This document shows, piece after piece, positions 41,843 to 51,867 of a stretch of DNA of 64,000 nucleotides. The translations under genes were made by a program, and so were the position numbers. This stretch comes from Shewanella oneidensis MR-1. GTDB lineage: Bacteria; Pseudomonadota; Gammaproteobacteria; Enterobacterales; Shewanellaceae. Positions within the stretch are counted from its first letter, which is position 1; each line of letters begins with the position of its first letter. Location of the stretch: contig NC_004347.2 of the NCBI RefSeq assembly GCF_000146165.2, positions 2,728,001 through 2,792,000 on the forward strand, in the 5' to 3' direction. The notes under the pieces are model-generated. The model did no database searches. It saw only the letters and a program-made list of their open reading frames with translations, and had not been told where the DNA came from.

Positions 41843-42460
41843 GTGAACGAACAGCTCCATAATCGCACAATGGCCTTTGCAGGAATACTGCAGGCCATTG
41901 CGCAAGTTCAGTATTTAGCCCGTCACGGTGAAAGTGACACCGATGAGCTGGCAGCCAGTTTACACACCATTTTAGTGACCGATCCTGAAACCCCAGCCGA
42001 TGTTTACCAAGATAAGGCTGGCCTGCACAAAGGCTACCAATTGGTTTTAAACCAACTGGGGGATAGCAGTCAAAAAGATGTGGAAATTACCCGTTATTTG
42101 GTGGGAATTTTAGCCCTTGAACGTAAACTTGCGCGTTCAAACAGTGGCTTATCCATGCTTGCCGAGCGCATCAATCAGGTGAATCGTCAGTTACATCACT
42201 TTGCGATCACTGACGAACAAGTGATTGCCAATCTGGCCAGTATTTATAGCGATATTATCAGTAATCTTGGACCTAAGATTCAGATCTCAGGCAATCCGCT
42301 GTGCTTGCAACGTCCAATAGTGCAACAAAAAATTCGCGCCTTGCTGCTCGCAGCCATGCGCAGCGCAGTGTTATGGCGACAACTGGGCGGCAAACGTCGA
42401 CACTTAGTCTTTGCCCGCAAAGCCATCTTAGACACGGCGAAGAAAAGTCTTACCCTATAA
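41843..42460 (+). CDS. hflD: High-frequency lysogenization protein HflD homologue
   Basis: A 205-residue helical protein of the HflD (YcfC) family: [20 protein letters not shown] at the start, [20 protein letters not shown] and [20 protein letters not shown] [20 protein letters not shown] near the end. In E. coli it is a membrane-associated protein that binds lambda CII; the normal role is unknown. The start is a GTG at 41843 with CGAGGA upstream. It lies between mnmA and purB, as in E. coli. Confidence 0.93.
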   Translation: MNEQLHNRTMAFAGILQAIAQVQYLARHGESDTDELAASLHTILVTDPETPADVYQDKAGLHKGYQLVLNQLGDSSQKDVEITRYLVGILALERKLARSNSGLSMLAERINQVNRQLHHFAITDEQVIANLASIYSDIISNLGPKIQISGNPLCLQRPIVQQKIRALLLAAMRSAVLWRQLGGKRRHLVFARKAILDTAKKSLTL

Positions 42461-42468
42461 TAAAATAA

Positions 42469-43860
<1,392 letters not shown>

Positions 43861-43947
43861 TATTTTTAGCTCAGCGGAGTTTGCTTACAAAGTATCAATA
43901 GCAAACATTCGCGAGCTGATATTGTTTATCAGCCACAAATAAGGATT

Positions 43948-43980
43948 AAGGCGGTTACATTCGATGTAGTCGCCTTTTTT
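43948..43980 (+). terminator. Terminator-like hairpin between purB and roxA
   Basis: AAGGCGGTTACAT (43948-43960) pairs with ATGTAGTCGCCTT (43964-43976) at 11 of 13 positions and is followed by a run of six T in total. It ends only six bases before the roxA start codon. Confidence 0.75.
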
Positions 43981-43986
43981 GACACT

Positions 43987-45129
43987 ATGTATAAACTCAA
44001 TCTCGATATCGCCCAGTTCCTCAAGGATTACTGGCAACAAAAACCTGTGGTCATCAAAGGCGCTTTTCCTCACTTTGAAGATCCAATCAGTGCCGATGAG
44101 CTTGCCGGCCTTGCCTGCGAAGAAGAAATCACTTCGCGCATCGTCGTCACCCAAAAAGATAACTGGGAAGTGATCCAAGGCCCCTTTGAGGATTACGACA
44201 ATTACGGTGAAACCCACTGGCAATTATTGGTACAAGCGGTTAACCATTGGTATCCCGACTCCCAACCCCTCGTTGAAGCCTTTCGTTTTCTACCCGATTG
44301 GCGATTCGATGATTTGATGGTGTCATTTGCCACCCCAAACGGCGGTGTCGGTCCCCATATCGACAACTACGATGTGTTTATTATTCAAGGTGAAGGTCAG
44401 CGCCGCTGGACCGTGGGTGACAACACACCACAACAATGCCGTGGTGGTAATCCTAATTCACCTCTAGTGGAAGACTTTGACCCCATCATTGATATGGTGT
44501 TAGAGAAAGGCGATATGCTTTATATTCCGCCAGGATTCCCACACTGCGGCGAAACCTTAACGCTAGCCTTGAGCTATTCAATTGGTTACCGTGCACCAAG
44601 TCAGCAAGAATTAGTCAGCGAAGTGGCCGACTATTTACTCGACAAAAATTTGGGCCAACAGCGTTTTACCTCCGCATCAGAACCAACAAATCCAGGCATT
44701 ATTAGCCAAGATCATCAACTCGGCATTATGTCGCTGTTAAGCCAACTTGCCCAAGATCCTGCGAGTTATCAGGTCGTACTGGGTAAACTGCTAAGCCAAA
44801 ACCGATTTGAATTAGATATTTGTGAAGGCGAAGAAGCCTATAGTATTGACGATCTGCAAGATGCCTTTGAACAAGGCGCAGGCGTGAATCGCATTGGCGG
44901 TTTAAAAGTACTGCGTTTAGAGAAAGATGCTCAGTCACGCTTGTTTATCAATGGCGAAATCTATGATCTGCCTAATACGCCAGAAACCATGCTTGCACAG
45001 TTAAGTGATCATGTCAGCTTTGATTGCGAAACAGCTCTCGCGTTATGCGAACATGCAGAGGTACAACAGCTGTTACTGGCTCTGATTAATCAAGGCTTAT
45101 ACTATTTAAGTGATGAAGAAGAAGCGTAA
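43987..45129 (+). CDS. roxA: 50S ribosomal protein L16 arginine hydroxylase RoxA (YcfD)
   Basis: A 380-residue JmjC/cupin oxygenase. The iron site is GGVGPHIDNYDVFII (HxD) with the distal histidine in IPPGFPHCGETLTLALSYSI; PISADELAGLACEEEITSRI, FEDYDNYGETHWQLLVQAVN and LPDWRFDDLMVSFATPNGGV match E. coli YcfD (373 residues), which hydroxylates Arg81 of ribosomal protein L16. The ATG at 43987 has no ribosome site and lies just after a terminator-like hairpin. It has its own terminator. Confidence 0.94.
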   Translation: MYKLNLDIAQFLKDYWQQKPVVIKGAFPHFEDPISADELAGLACEEEITSRIVVTQKDNWEVIQGPFEDYDNYGETHWQLLVQAVNHWYPDSQPLVEAFRFLPDWRFDDLMVSFATPNGGVGPHIDNYDVFIIQGEGQRRWTVGDNTPQQCRGGNPNSPLVEDFDPIIDMVLEKGDMLYIPPGFPHCGETLTLALSYSIGYRAPSQQELVSEVADYLLDKNLGQQRFTSASEPTNPGIISQDHQLGIMSLLSQLAQDPASYQVVLGKLLSQNRFELDICEGEEAYSIDDLQDAFEQGAGVNRIGGLKVLRLEKDAQSRLFINGEIYDLPNTPETMLAQLSDHVSFDCETALALCEHAEVQQLLLALINQGLYYLSDEEEA

Positions 45130-45202
45130 TCCTTAAGTCGATATGGAATGAAATCGACGGTAAGCTCAGCGTAAAACACGACGATTTAGACTGACTTAAC
45201 AA

Positions 45203-45234
45203 CAAAGGCACTCGATTGAGTGCCTTTGGTTTTA
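45203..45234 (+). terminator. Terminator of roxA
   Basis: CAAAGGCACTC (45203-45213) and GAGTGCCTTTG (45218-45228) form a hairpin followed by GTTTTA. Confidence 0.75.
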
Positions 45235-45255
45235 TGACTTAACACAGGGCTAAGC

Positions 45256-45708
45256 CTAGGTATTCCACAGTTTTTCATCATTGTGCATACGATATAAACT
45301 CTCTGCACGGGAGACTAATAACTGGGCAAATTTTGCCTGGGTTGCATCGCGTCTGGTGGCGCCTGAGCGGATCAAATTTTCAGCCTGCATTTGCCACATC
45401 ATCGAGAAATGACGAACCGCATCACGCGCCGTTTTCGCCACTTTGACATCCACAAAATCCGACGGCAAATCACCTGACATCACCCAATAGGTTTTGGTCG
45501 TAGGACGTTTAGATTCCATTTTCCAAATCGCTAAATAAGGTGCGAGATAACGGCTTTCATCGGCTAAGATCTTACTTGGGATCACCCCTTTTTCCGCTAA
45601 AAAACGGTTTGCTTTTTGGAATTGTGTTCTGACCCACTCTTGGCGCAATTTCTCCATTTCTTCAGGAGAGATTGTTGGTTGAGCTTGATCGACAGCTTGT
45701 TCAGTCAT
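45256..45708 (-). CDS. DUF4826 family protein
   Basis: A 150-residue soluble protein with no signal peptide or membrane helix. EKLRQEWVRTQFQKANRFLA, LADESRYLAPYLAIWKMESK, KTYWVMSGDLPSDFVDVKVA and ARDAVRHFSMMWQMQAENLI are mostly helical and resemble DUF4826 proteins of marine gammaproteobacteria. The function is unknown. It is a single gene, convergent with roxA and divergent from leucine dehydrogenase. Confidence 0.65.
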   Translation of the reverse strand: MTEQAVDQAQPTISPEEMEKLRQEWVRTQFQKANRFLAEKGVIPSKILADESRYLAPYLAIWKMESKRPTTKTYWVMSGDLPSDFVDVKVAKTARDAVRHFSMMWQMQAENLIRSGATRRDATQAKFAQLLVSRAESLYRMHNDEKLWNT

Positions 45709-45795
45709 ACTTCCGTCCTATCTTATTGTTATAGCGCGGCTCTCATTCTTGGGACAGCACGCGAATCATACTAATATCTGAAAACTTCACCAGTT

Positions 45796-45809
45796 GAAAC
45801 TGGTTTCAC
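45796..45809. promoter_or_regulatory. Palindrome TGAAAC-TG-GTTTCA, PsrA-like site
   Basis: A perfect 14-bp palindrome in the shared leader of the DUF4826 and leucine dehydrogenase genes. Its G/CAAAC...GTTTG/C form resembles sites described for the fatty-acid regulator PsrA. It overlaps another palindrome, CCAGTT-GA-AACTGG (45791-45804). Confidence 0.45.
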
Positions 45810-45820
45810 ACTTAAAACCT

Positions 45821-45834
45821 TACGTTTACGTAAA
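45821..45834. promoter_or_regulatory. Palindrome TTACGT-TT-ACGTAA, LiuR-like site
   Basis: A perfect 14-bp palindrome, 154 bases upstream of the leucine dehydrogenase start. From memory it fits the TTTACGT-N2-ACGTAAA form of sites for LiuR, the MerR-family regulator of branched-chain amino acid use in Shewanella, which would suit this gene. Confidence 0.55.
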
Positions 45835-45988
45835 GTGGAAAGCTAGATTGCCACAAATAATCAATTTATTCGGTCTTTATGCATGGTTGAGAGTATCGCT
45901 AAATGCTATGGTTCTGCAATAAATATAACGAGCGGTCGATGGGAAGTCGTTCTATCGACGTTTTATTGTGTATAGCGGAGAATTTCAC

Positions 45989-47023
45989 GTGGCTGTATTT
46001 AATCATGTATCCTTTGATGAGCATGAACAGGTCGTATTCTGTCATGATAAAGAAAGTGGCTTAAAAGCCATTATTGCCATCCATAATACCAATTTAGGCC
46101 CTGCTGTGGGTGGATGCCGGATGTGGAACTACCAATCCGATGACGAAGCCCTGACAGACGTATTACGCCTCTCCCGTGGTATGACTTACAAAAACGCGCT
46201 CGCTGGTTTAACCATGGGCGGTGGTAAATCAGTGATTATTGCCGATCCTAAGCGCCCTGACCGCGAAGCCCTCTTCCGTGCTTTTGGCCGTTTTATCAAT
46301 AGTCTCGGTGGACGTTACTATTCCGCAGAAGACGTTGGCACCACGACAGCTGATATTATGATCGCCCATCAAGAAACGCCCTATATGGCGGGGCTTGAAG
46401 GCAAGAGTGGCGATCCTTCTCCGTTTACGGCACTAGGTACTTATTTAGGTATCAAGGCCGCGGTTAAACATAAGCTCGATTTAGACAGCTTAAAGGGCCT
46501 TAAGATCGCCGTTCAAGGTGTTGGCCATGTGGGTTATTATCTGTGTAAACATCTACATGAAGAAGGTGCACAGCTAATTGTTACCGATATTCATCAGGCG
46601 TCACTTGATAAAGTGGCTACCGACTTTGGTGCTACCGTTGTTGCACCACAGGATATCTACGCCCAAGACGTCGATGTGTACGCCCCATGCGCACTAGGTG
46701 CGACCTTAAACGATGTTACCCTGCCACTACTCAAAGCTAAGATTGTTGCAGGTTGTGCCAACAACCAATTAGCCGAAGTACGCCATGGCGAGCAGTTAAA
46801 AGAAATGGGCATTCTTTATGCGCCAGATTATGTGATTAACGCGGGCGGCATTATTAACGTATCATTCGAAAAAGACTATGATGCGGCGAAATCAGAAGCT
46901 AAGGTCAGAGAAATCTACAACACGCTGCTGAAGATTTTTGCTAAAGCCGATGCTGAGAACCGCACGACAGGTGCAGTAGCTGACGAAATGGCCCGTGCAA
47001 TTTACCAAGCGGCCAAAGCCTAA
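45989..47023 (+). CDS. ldh: Leucine dehydrogenase (Glu/Leu/Phe/Val dehydrogenase family)
   Basis: A 344-residue enzyme that deaminates branched-chain amino acids to 2-oxo acids with NAD+. GPAVGGCRMWNYQSDDEALT, SRGMTYKNALAGLTMGGGKS with the catalytic lysine, the Rossmann motif VQGVGHVGYYLCKHLHEEGA, and PDYVINAGGIINVSFE are hallmarks. The start is set at GTG 45989 (reading MAVFNHVSF) with GGAG eight bases upstream; the frame extends to GTG 45968. The leader holds two palindromes that suit regulators of amino-acid and fatty-acid catabolism. Confidence 0.93.
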   Translation: MAVFNHVSFDEHEQVVFCHDKESGLKAIIAIHNTNLGPAVGGCRMWNYQSDDEALTDVLRLSRGMTYKNALAGLTMGGGKSVIIADPKRPDREALFRAFGRFINSLGGRYYSAEDVGTTTADIMIAHQETPYMAGLEGKSGDPSPFTALGTYLGIKAAVKHKLDLDSLKGLKIAVQGVGHVGYYLCKHLHEEGAQLIVTDIHQASLDKVATDFGATVVAPQDIYAQDVDVYAPCALGATLNDVTLPLLKAKIVAGCANNQLAEVRHGEQLKEMGILYAPDYVINAGGIINVSFEKDYDAAKSEAKVREIYNTLLKIFAKADAENRTTGAVADEMARAIYQAAKA

Positions 47024-47211
47024 CACGGCTTAGTGACGGACAACGGTTTGTTGTCCGTCACCCCTTACACTCTCACACATCTTATAAAATAAATTCCTCT
47101 CAATACCAACCAGATAATAAAACGCCACGTAAAATTCACGTTTCTGTAGTGGAAAAGCCGATATCCCTCTGCTTGAATTAACGACTCGTCAGTCACAGAG
47201 AAGGTGCCACT

Positions 47212-47559
47212 ATGGTCAGTTTCAAATATGAGCTGGGGAAAGACTCACTTGAATTGCAAGCAAGTGATTGGTCTGGATTAGAGAAAGTCTATATCAATGG
47301 TGAAATGGTTTCGCGCAAACTCAATTTTGGCCACCAAAGTGAACATCTGATCAAATTGAAAGATGGTGGGCAGTGTCTCTTTAAGCTGTTTATTGATCCA
47401 TTTACAAATGAGTTAACCTGCCGTATTTACAGACGCGATCAGTTATTAACGAGTCTAAAGCAGGGAAAAAATAGCTTAATGCAACGGCAACGAATACTTC
47501 AGCAAGGGTTATTACTCGGGTCGAGTTTAGTATTACTTTTTATGCTAATCCCACTGTAA
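47212..47559 (+). CDS. Hypothetical tail-anchored membrane protein
   Basis: A 115-residue protein not recognised. The N-terminal 85 residues look like a small beta domain (SFKYELGKDSLELQASDWSG, EKVYINGEMVSRKLNFG, CLFKLFIDPFTNELTCRIYR), followed by a polar linker (LKQGKNSLMQRQRILQQ) and a single C-terminal hydrophobic helix (GLLLGSSLVLLFMLIPL). This suggests a cytoplasmic domain held to the inner membrane by its tail. The ATG at 47212 has GAGAAGG upstream. It stands alone between leucine dehydrogenase and the convergent marR-type gene. Confidence 0.75.
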   Translation: MVSFKYELGKDSLELQASDWSGLEKVYINGEMVSRKLNFGHQSEHLIKLKDGGQCLFKLFIDPFTNELTCRIYRRDQLLTSLKQGKNSLMQRQRILQQGLLLGSSLVLLFMLIPL

Positions 47560-47590
47560 ACAGCAAAAATAGCCAAATAAGACCACTGAA

Positions 47591-48010
47591 TTAAAAATAA
47601 AGTTTATTGATTTTATTCAATAACTTAACAAAATTAACTCGTTCATCTTCAGTAAGGTTAGCAAGAAACTTTTCATTGACGCGCTCGGCCTCTCGGATGA
47701 GGTCCTGCTCTAAGGCTTTGGCCTCATCGGTCAGAAAAATCTGAAATGCACGGCGGTTATCGAGTTCCTGATGACGGGTAATCAAACCCTGCACCTGCAA
47801 CTGATCCAGCAGTCGCGTCATAGTATAGTTCGCCACATCACAGCGTTTAGACAACTCGGTCTGAGTAATCCCCTCCTCCTGCCAAAGCGCAAATAACACT
47901 GGCCACAACTTAATGTCAAGCTTATAGCGTTTCAAATGCAAATCGAGCTCATTTTGTAGCTCAATATTTAAATGGGAAACAAGATAGCCTAAGCTTTCAT
48001 AGCGGTTCAA
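47591..48010 (-). CDS. MarR family transcriptional regulator
   Basis: A 139-residue winged-helix regulator. LKRYKLDIKLWPVLFALWQE, EGITQTELSKRCDVANYTMT, RLLDQLQVQGLITRHQELDN and RRAFQIFLTDEAKALEQDLI form the MarR domain with the recognition helix and the DxR wing. The start is a TTG at 48010 (reading MNRYESLGYL) with GGAGGT five bases upstream; the longer frame to 48097 adds a cysteine-rich stretch with no family match. The ligand and targets are unknown. It stands alone on this strand. Confidence 0.85.
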   Translation of the reverse strand: MNRYESLGYLVSHLNIELQNELDLHLKRYKLDIKLWPVLFALWQEEGITQTELSKRCDVANYTMTRLLDQLQVQGLITRHQELDNRRAFQIFLTDEAKALEQDLIREAERVNEKFLANLTEDERVNFVKLLNKINKLYF

Positions 48011-48148
48011 ACAGCACCTCCGAAAACAACAGTTAGCCCCATCAACACTGACCACTGCCAGAGAAATATTGGTTAAGGTCAGTTTCAATACTATCACTTA
48101 ACCCGTAATAAACTAGCCAGCCCCCCCAACTAATTGCAATCAAAATCG

Positions 48149-48640
48149 CTAAGCATTGAGACCATCATCATCGGTTAAATTGAATTCATTCACAAAATTG
48201 TAGTAGCAGGCACGGTTTAATTTTGCCCATAGACCACGCTCTAAAGGCAGATAAATCCCAAAGTCGGTTAGCTTGAGCTGATTGAAATCGGTAAGGTGAT
48301 GTTCAGTGCCAATACTGGTTTTCAAGGTTAACATTGGCGCTTCTGCATGCTTTAGATAATCGACAATCAGCAGTGGCGCATCTTCCACCTCAAGCCGCAC
48401 TTTCTCCACAGGCGTGATCAGAAAATGCTCACCATCAATACAATGTAAAATACTGGCAAACAATTTGGCAAACTTAGTCGGTAATGGACTGCCCTGATAT
48501 AACCAGTCACCGGAGAGTTGGATACGAAATAGCGCGACTTCACTACACAGCTCCGTTGGCCGTGTGACGACGTCATCCAGCTTTGGCTTGCTAGTGAATT
48601 CCTGTAGTGTGTCAATAACATTGTCCATGTGCTTTTCCAT
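48149..48640 (-). CDS. DUF1285 family protein
   Basis: A 163-residue soluble protein. FRIQLSGDWLYQGSPLPTKF, AKLFASILHCIDGEHFLITP and VEKVRLEVEDAPLLIVDYLK match DUF1285, a small conserved family of unknown function whose known structures have two similar barrels. The ATG at 48640 has GAGGGA four bases upstream; the frame extends to a TTG at 48652. It follows ydiJ on the same strand after 86 bases, and is probably part of the same transcript. Confidence 0.8.
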   Translation of the reverse strand: MEKHMDNVIDTLQEFTSKPKLDDVVTRPTELCSEVALFRIQLSGDWLYQGSPLPTKFAKLFASILHCIDGEHFLITPVEKVRLEVEDAPLLIVDYLKHAEAPMLTLKTSIGTEHHLTDFNQLKLTDFGIYLPLERGLWAKLNRACYYNFVNEFNLTDDDGLNA

Positions 48641-48726
48641 AGCGTCCCTCAATAAAAAACCAGCCTGACGACTGGTTTAGTGTGGCATTGCCTTAGGGAT
48701 TATCCAATCCCTAGTACAAAATTGCG

Positions 48727-51700
48727 TTAAGAATTAACGAGCTCCAATAAAGCCTCTAATGGATGTTTTGGCTTATAACCAGCAAAACGCTTTACTTGGC
48801 TGCGACAAGAGTAGCCCGAGACAAGCACCTGTGACTGATCCATCTTACTTAATGTGTTTTTCCATGACATATCAAACAAAGCCTTAGACCGTTCAAGGTT
48901 TTCGGCTTCATGGCCGTAGGTGCCCGCCATACCACAGCAGCCTAAATTCACCGCCGTCAATTTCGTACCAAAATGGCTAAAAATTTTCGTCCATTCATTG
49001 GCCGTATTCGGCTTAGCAGTAGATTCAGTACAATGACTAAACCAAGTAAATTGCTTATCTTGCATGGGCTTGGCCGGGATATGGTGTAAAATGCCAAGTA
49101 ACCATTCATTAGCTAATTTCACTTCAAATGAACCACGGTTAGCACCTAAAACCTCTTTATACTCATCGCGATAGCAGAGCACTAAGGCGGGGTCGATCCC
49201 AATCATCGGCATGCCTAACTTATGTACTTGGTTTAAGAAATCCGCGCTCGATTGAGCTGTTTTGGCAAATTTATCCAAAAAGCCTTTGATATGAGTGGGT
49301 TTACCGTTGGGCTTAAAGGGCAATAACACGGGTTTTAGCCCTAAGGTTTCAATCAATTGGATAAAGCGATACACCAATCCCGCATCGTAAAAACTGTTAA
49401 AGGGATCTTGTACCACTAATACAAATTTTGAACGCTCAGCCACCGGTATTGCTTGCAATGCCGCTAAATCATAACCACGGCTTGCATGACCATCGAGTCG
49501 TTGTTTTAAGGTCGGCACAGATAACGCTGGCGCATCTACATAGCCAATAGCCTTTTTGATTACCCACTGACTGAGCGGATTTTGCGAGGCAAAATTAGTG
49601 AGTTTTGGCGCTGCTGCCATAATTGGCAAACTGTCTTCAATACCCGCAACCAGATAATCTTTGGCTGGACGCAGATAGCGTTGATAGTAAATATTAAAGA
49701 ATTGCGCCCTAAACTTCGGCACATCTACTTTAACCGGACACTGACTCGAACAAGCCTTACACGCAAGGCAGCCCTTAAGCGATTCCATCACTTCGTGGGA
49801 ATAATCATAATCGCGCTTGGCATTAATCGTATTTTGCATGCGCTGCAAAATGCCTAAGGGTTTGGCTTTCGCCAGCGCGTTCACATCGACCCCTTCCGAT
49901 TCAAGCAAACGCAACCACTCACGCATTAGGCCCGCACGGCCCTTGGGTGATTGCACCCTATCACCAGTCACCTTAAATGACGGACACATGGGCGAGTAAC
50001 TACTGTAATTAAAACACAGGCCATTGCCGTTACAATTCATCACATCGGGAAAAGCATCACGTACTGCCACCGGAATTTGCCTGTCAAACTGACCGCGCTT
50101 GGTACTGTCCACATCAAATGCCAAGCTGCCGACTTGTTTTGGCGCAACTAACTTACCGGGATTAAGCCTGTTATCAGGATCAAATAGCCCTTTTATCTCC
50201 TGCAGCACACCATAAAGCTCATCACCAAACACTGCGGGACCATATTGACCACGCACGCCTTTGCCGTGCTCGCCCCACATTAGGCCGCCATACTTAAGCG
50301 TTAGAGCCGCCACTTGATCGGAAATCACCCTAAGTAGTTTTTCATCTTCCACATCGCACATATCGAGCGCGGGCCTAACGTGTAACACGCCCGCATCCAC
50401 ATGGCCAAACATACCGTATTGCAAGTTATGGCTATCGAGTAGTGCGCGAAACTCCATAATATAATCGGCAAGTTTTTCAGGCGGCACCGCCGTATCTTCA
50501 GCAAAAGCAATGGGTTTACGACGCCCTTTAGTGGCGCCGAGTAAACCAACGGCCTTTTTACGCATGCCGTAGATTTTCTCAATACTGGCCTTATCTTGGG
50601 TCACTTGATAACCGACCACACCACACTCACCGCGGGAAATTTGCTCAGTCAAAACCGCTTCAAGACTCGCAAGCTTTTGCTCAACCTCAGCCGTATCGCC
50701 AGCAAACTCGACCATATTGAGGCCATCAATCGTCTTACCCGGCACTTCTTGAATCAAGTCAGAAACCGAATGCCAGACAATGTCCTCGCGGGCAAGATTA
50801 AGCACTTTAGAATCAACAGTTTCGACAACCGTTGCCCGTGCAGCCACTAAGGAAGGGGCATGGCGCAGCGCCGATTGAAAGGAGTCGTACTTAATATTCA
50901 CCATCGCACGCTCGCTCGGCAATGGCGTAATGTTGAGCTTAGCTTCGGTTATCACCGCAAGCGTGCCCTCGGAACCTGTCAAAATCCGCGAGAGATCGAA
51001 CTGGGTCAAGCCCGCATTCCAGACATGTTTTAAGTCGTATCCGGTTAAAAAACGGTTTAACTTAGGGAATTGTTTTTCAATCTGTTCTCGCTTGTCACGG
51101 CAAACTTGTGCAATGGATGAAATCAGTTTTTGTCCAAGTGGATTATCACTGACATTATCGGGATCACCTAACACACCCGCATCGAGGGGACGAGTATCTA
51201 ACACACTGCCATCTATCAATACACTGCGCAGCGCCAGCACATGGTCGGATGTTTTACCGTATACCAAGGAGCCCGCGCCCGAGGCGTCGGTGTTGATCAT
51301 ACCGCCAATAGTGGCGCGGTTTGAGGTGGATAGATCAGGACTAAAGAAGAATCCATGGGGACGCAGCGCATCATTTAGCGCATCTTTAATTACGCCAGCT
51401 TCAACCCTAACCCAGCCTTGCTCAGGATTCACTTCCAGCACCCGATTCATATAACGGGAAACATCGAGGATCAAACCGTGGGTCAGCGACTGGCCATTGG
51501 TGCCCGTACCGCCGCCTCTGGCACTAAAAGTGACACCGACAAACTCTGCTTTCGCAGCAAGCTTAAGCGCTATCTCAATATCCTTTTGATGCTTGGGATA
51601 AAGTACCGCTTGGGGTAAAAATTGATAGACGGAGTTATCCGTGGCTTGCACTAAGCGCGCACTGTAGCGTTTATCGATATCACCGGCGTAGGCGCTTTGT

Positions 51701-51768
51701 TCTAAAGCATCAAGATAAGCCAGATACACAGGTTCTAGGGTTTGTTGGTGTGATAACAGAGGTAACAT
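48727..51768 (-). CDS. ydiJ: D-2-hydroxyglutarate dehydrogenase, FAD and Fe-S protein (YdiJ)
   Basis: A 1013-residue fusion of an FAD-linked oxidase and an Fe-S/CCG-domain protein, close to E. coli YdiJ (1018). The FAD-binding PCMH part has SARGGGTGTNGQSLTHGLIL and GSEGTLAVITEAKLNITPLP; the oxidase C-terminal part ends with MWGEHGKGVRGQYGP. 4Fe-4S cysteines are in CNGNGLCFNYSSYSPMCPSF and CLACKACSSQCPVKVDVPKF. C-terminal CCG-type motifs lie in FSHCTESTAKP and NLGCCGMAGTYGHEAENLER. It oxidises D-2-hydroxyglutarate, a by-product of serine synthesis, into the respiratory chain. A D-lactate dehydrogenase role cannot be excluded from sequence alone. Confidence 0.9.
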   Translation of the reverse strand: MLPLLSHQQTLEPVYLAYLDALEQSAYAGDIDKRYSARLVQATDNSVYQFLPQAVLYPKHQKDIEIALKLAAKAEFVGVTFSARGGGTGTNGQSLTHGLILDVSRYMNRVLEVNPEQGWVRVEAGVIKDALNDALRPHGFFFSPDLSTSNRATIGGMINTDASGAGSLVYGKTSDHVLALRSVLIDGSVLDTRPLDAGVLGDPDNVSDNPLGQKLISSIAQVCRDKREQIEKQFPKLNRFLTGYDLKHVWNAGLTQFDLSRILTGSEGTLAVITEAKLNITPLPSERAMVNIKYDSFQSALRHAPSLVAARATVVETVDSKVLNLAREDIVWHSVSDLIQEVPGKTIDGLNMVEFAGDTAEVEQKLASLEAVLTEQISRGECGVVGYQVTQDKASIEKIYGMRKKAVGLLGATKGRRKPIAFAEDTAVPPEKLADYIMEFRALLDSHNLQYGMFGHVDAGVLHVRPALDMCDVEDEKLLRVISDQVAALTLKYGGLMWGEHGKGVRGQYGPAVFGDELYGVLQEIKGLFDPDNRLNPGKLVAPKQVGSLAFDVDSTKRGQFDRQIPVAVRDAFPDVMNCNGNGLCFNYSSYSPMCPSFKVTGDRVQSPKGRAGLMREWLRLLESEGVDVNALAKAKPLGILQRMQNTINAKRDYDYSHEVMESLKGCLACKACSSQCPVKVDVPKFRAQFFNIYYQRYLRPAKDYLVAGIEDSLPIMAAAPKLTNFASQNPLSQWVIKKAIGYVDAPALSVPTLKQRLDGHASRGYDLAALQAIPVAERSKFVLVVQDPFNSFYDAGLVYRFIQLIETLGLKPVLLPFKPNGKPTHIKGFLDKFAKTAQSSADFLNQVHKLGMPMIGIDPALVLCYRDEYKEVLGANRGSFEVKLANEWLLGILHHIPAKPMQDKQFTWFSHCTESTAKPNTANEWTKIFSHFGTKLTAVNLGCCGMAGTYGHEAENLERSKALFDMSWKNTLSKMDQSQVLVSGYSCRSQVKRFAGYKPKHPLEALLELVNS

Positions 51769-51812
51769 GAGCGGCTTCAGTCAATTATTGTTATGCGGCC
51801 CATTATAAACAA

Positions 51813-51840
51813 AAAAAAGCCGCTAAAAAGCGGCTTTTTT
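51813..51840 (-). terminator. Terminator of ppsA
   Basis: AAAAAAGCCGCT (51813-51824) pairs with AGCGGCTTTTTT (51829-51840). On the minus strand it is followed by a further T-run, 28 bases after the ppsA stop and before the ydiJ start. Confidence 0.88.
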
Positions 51841-51867
51841 AACACCTTGATAAAATTACGGTCTAGA

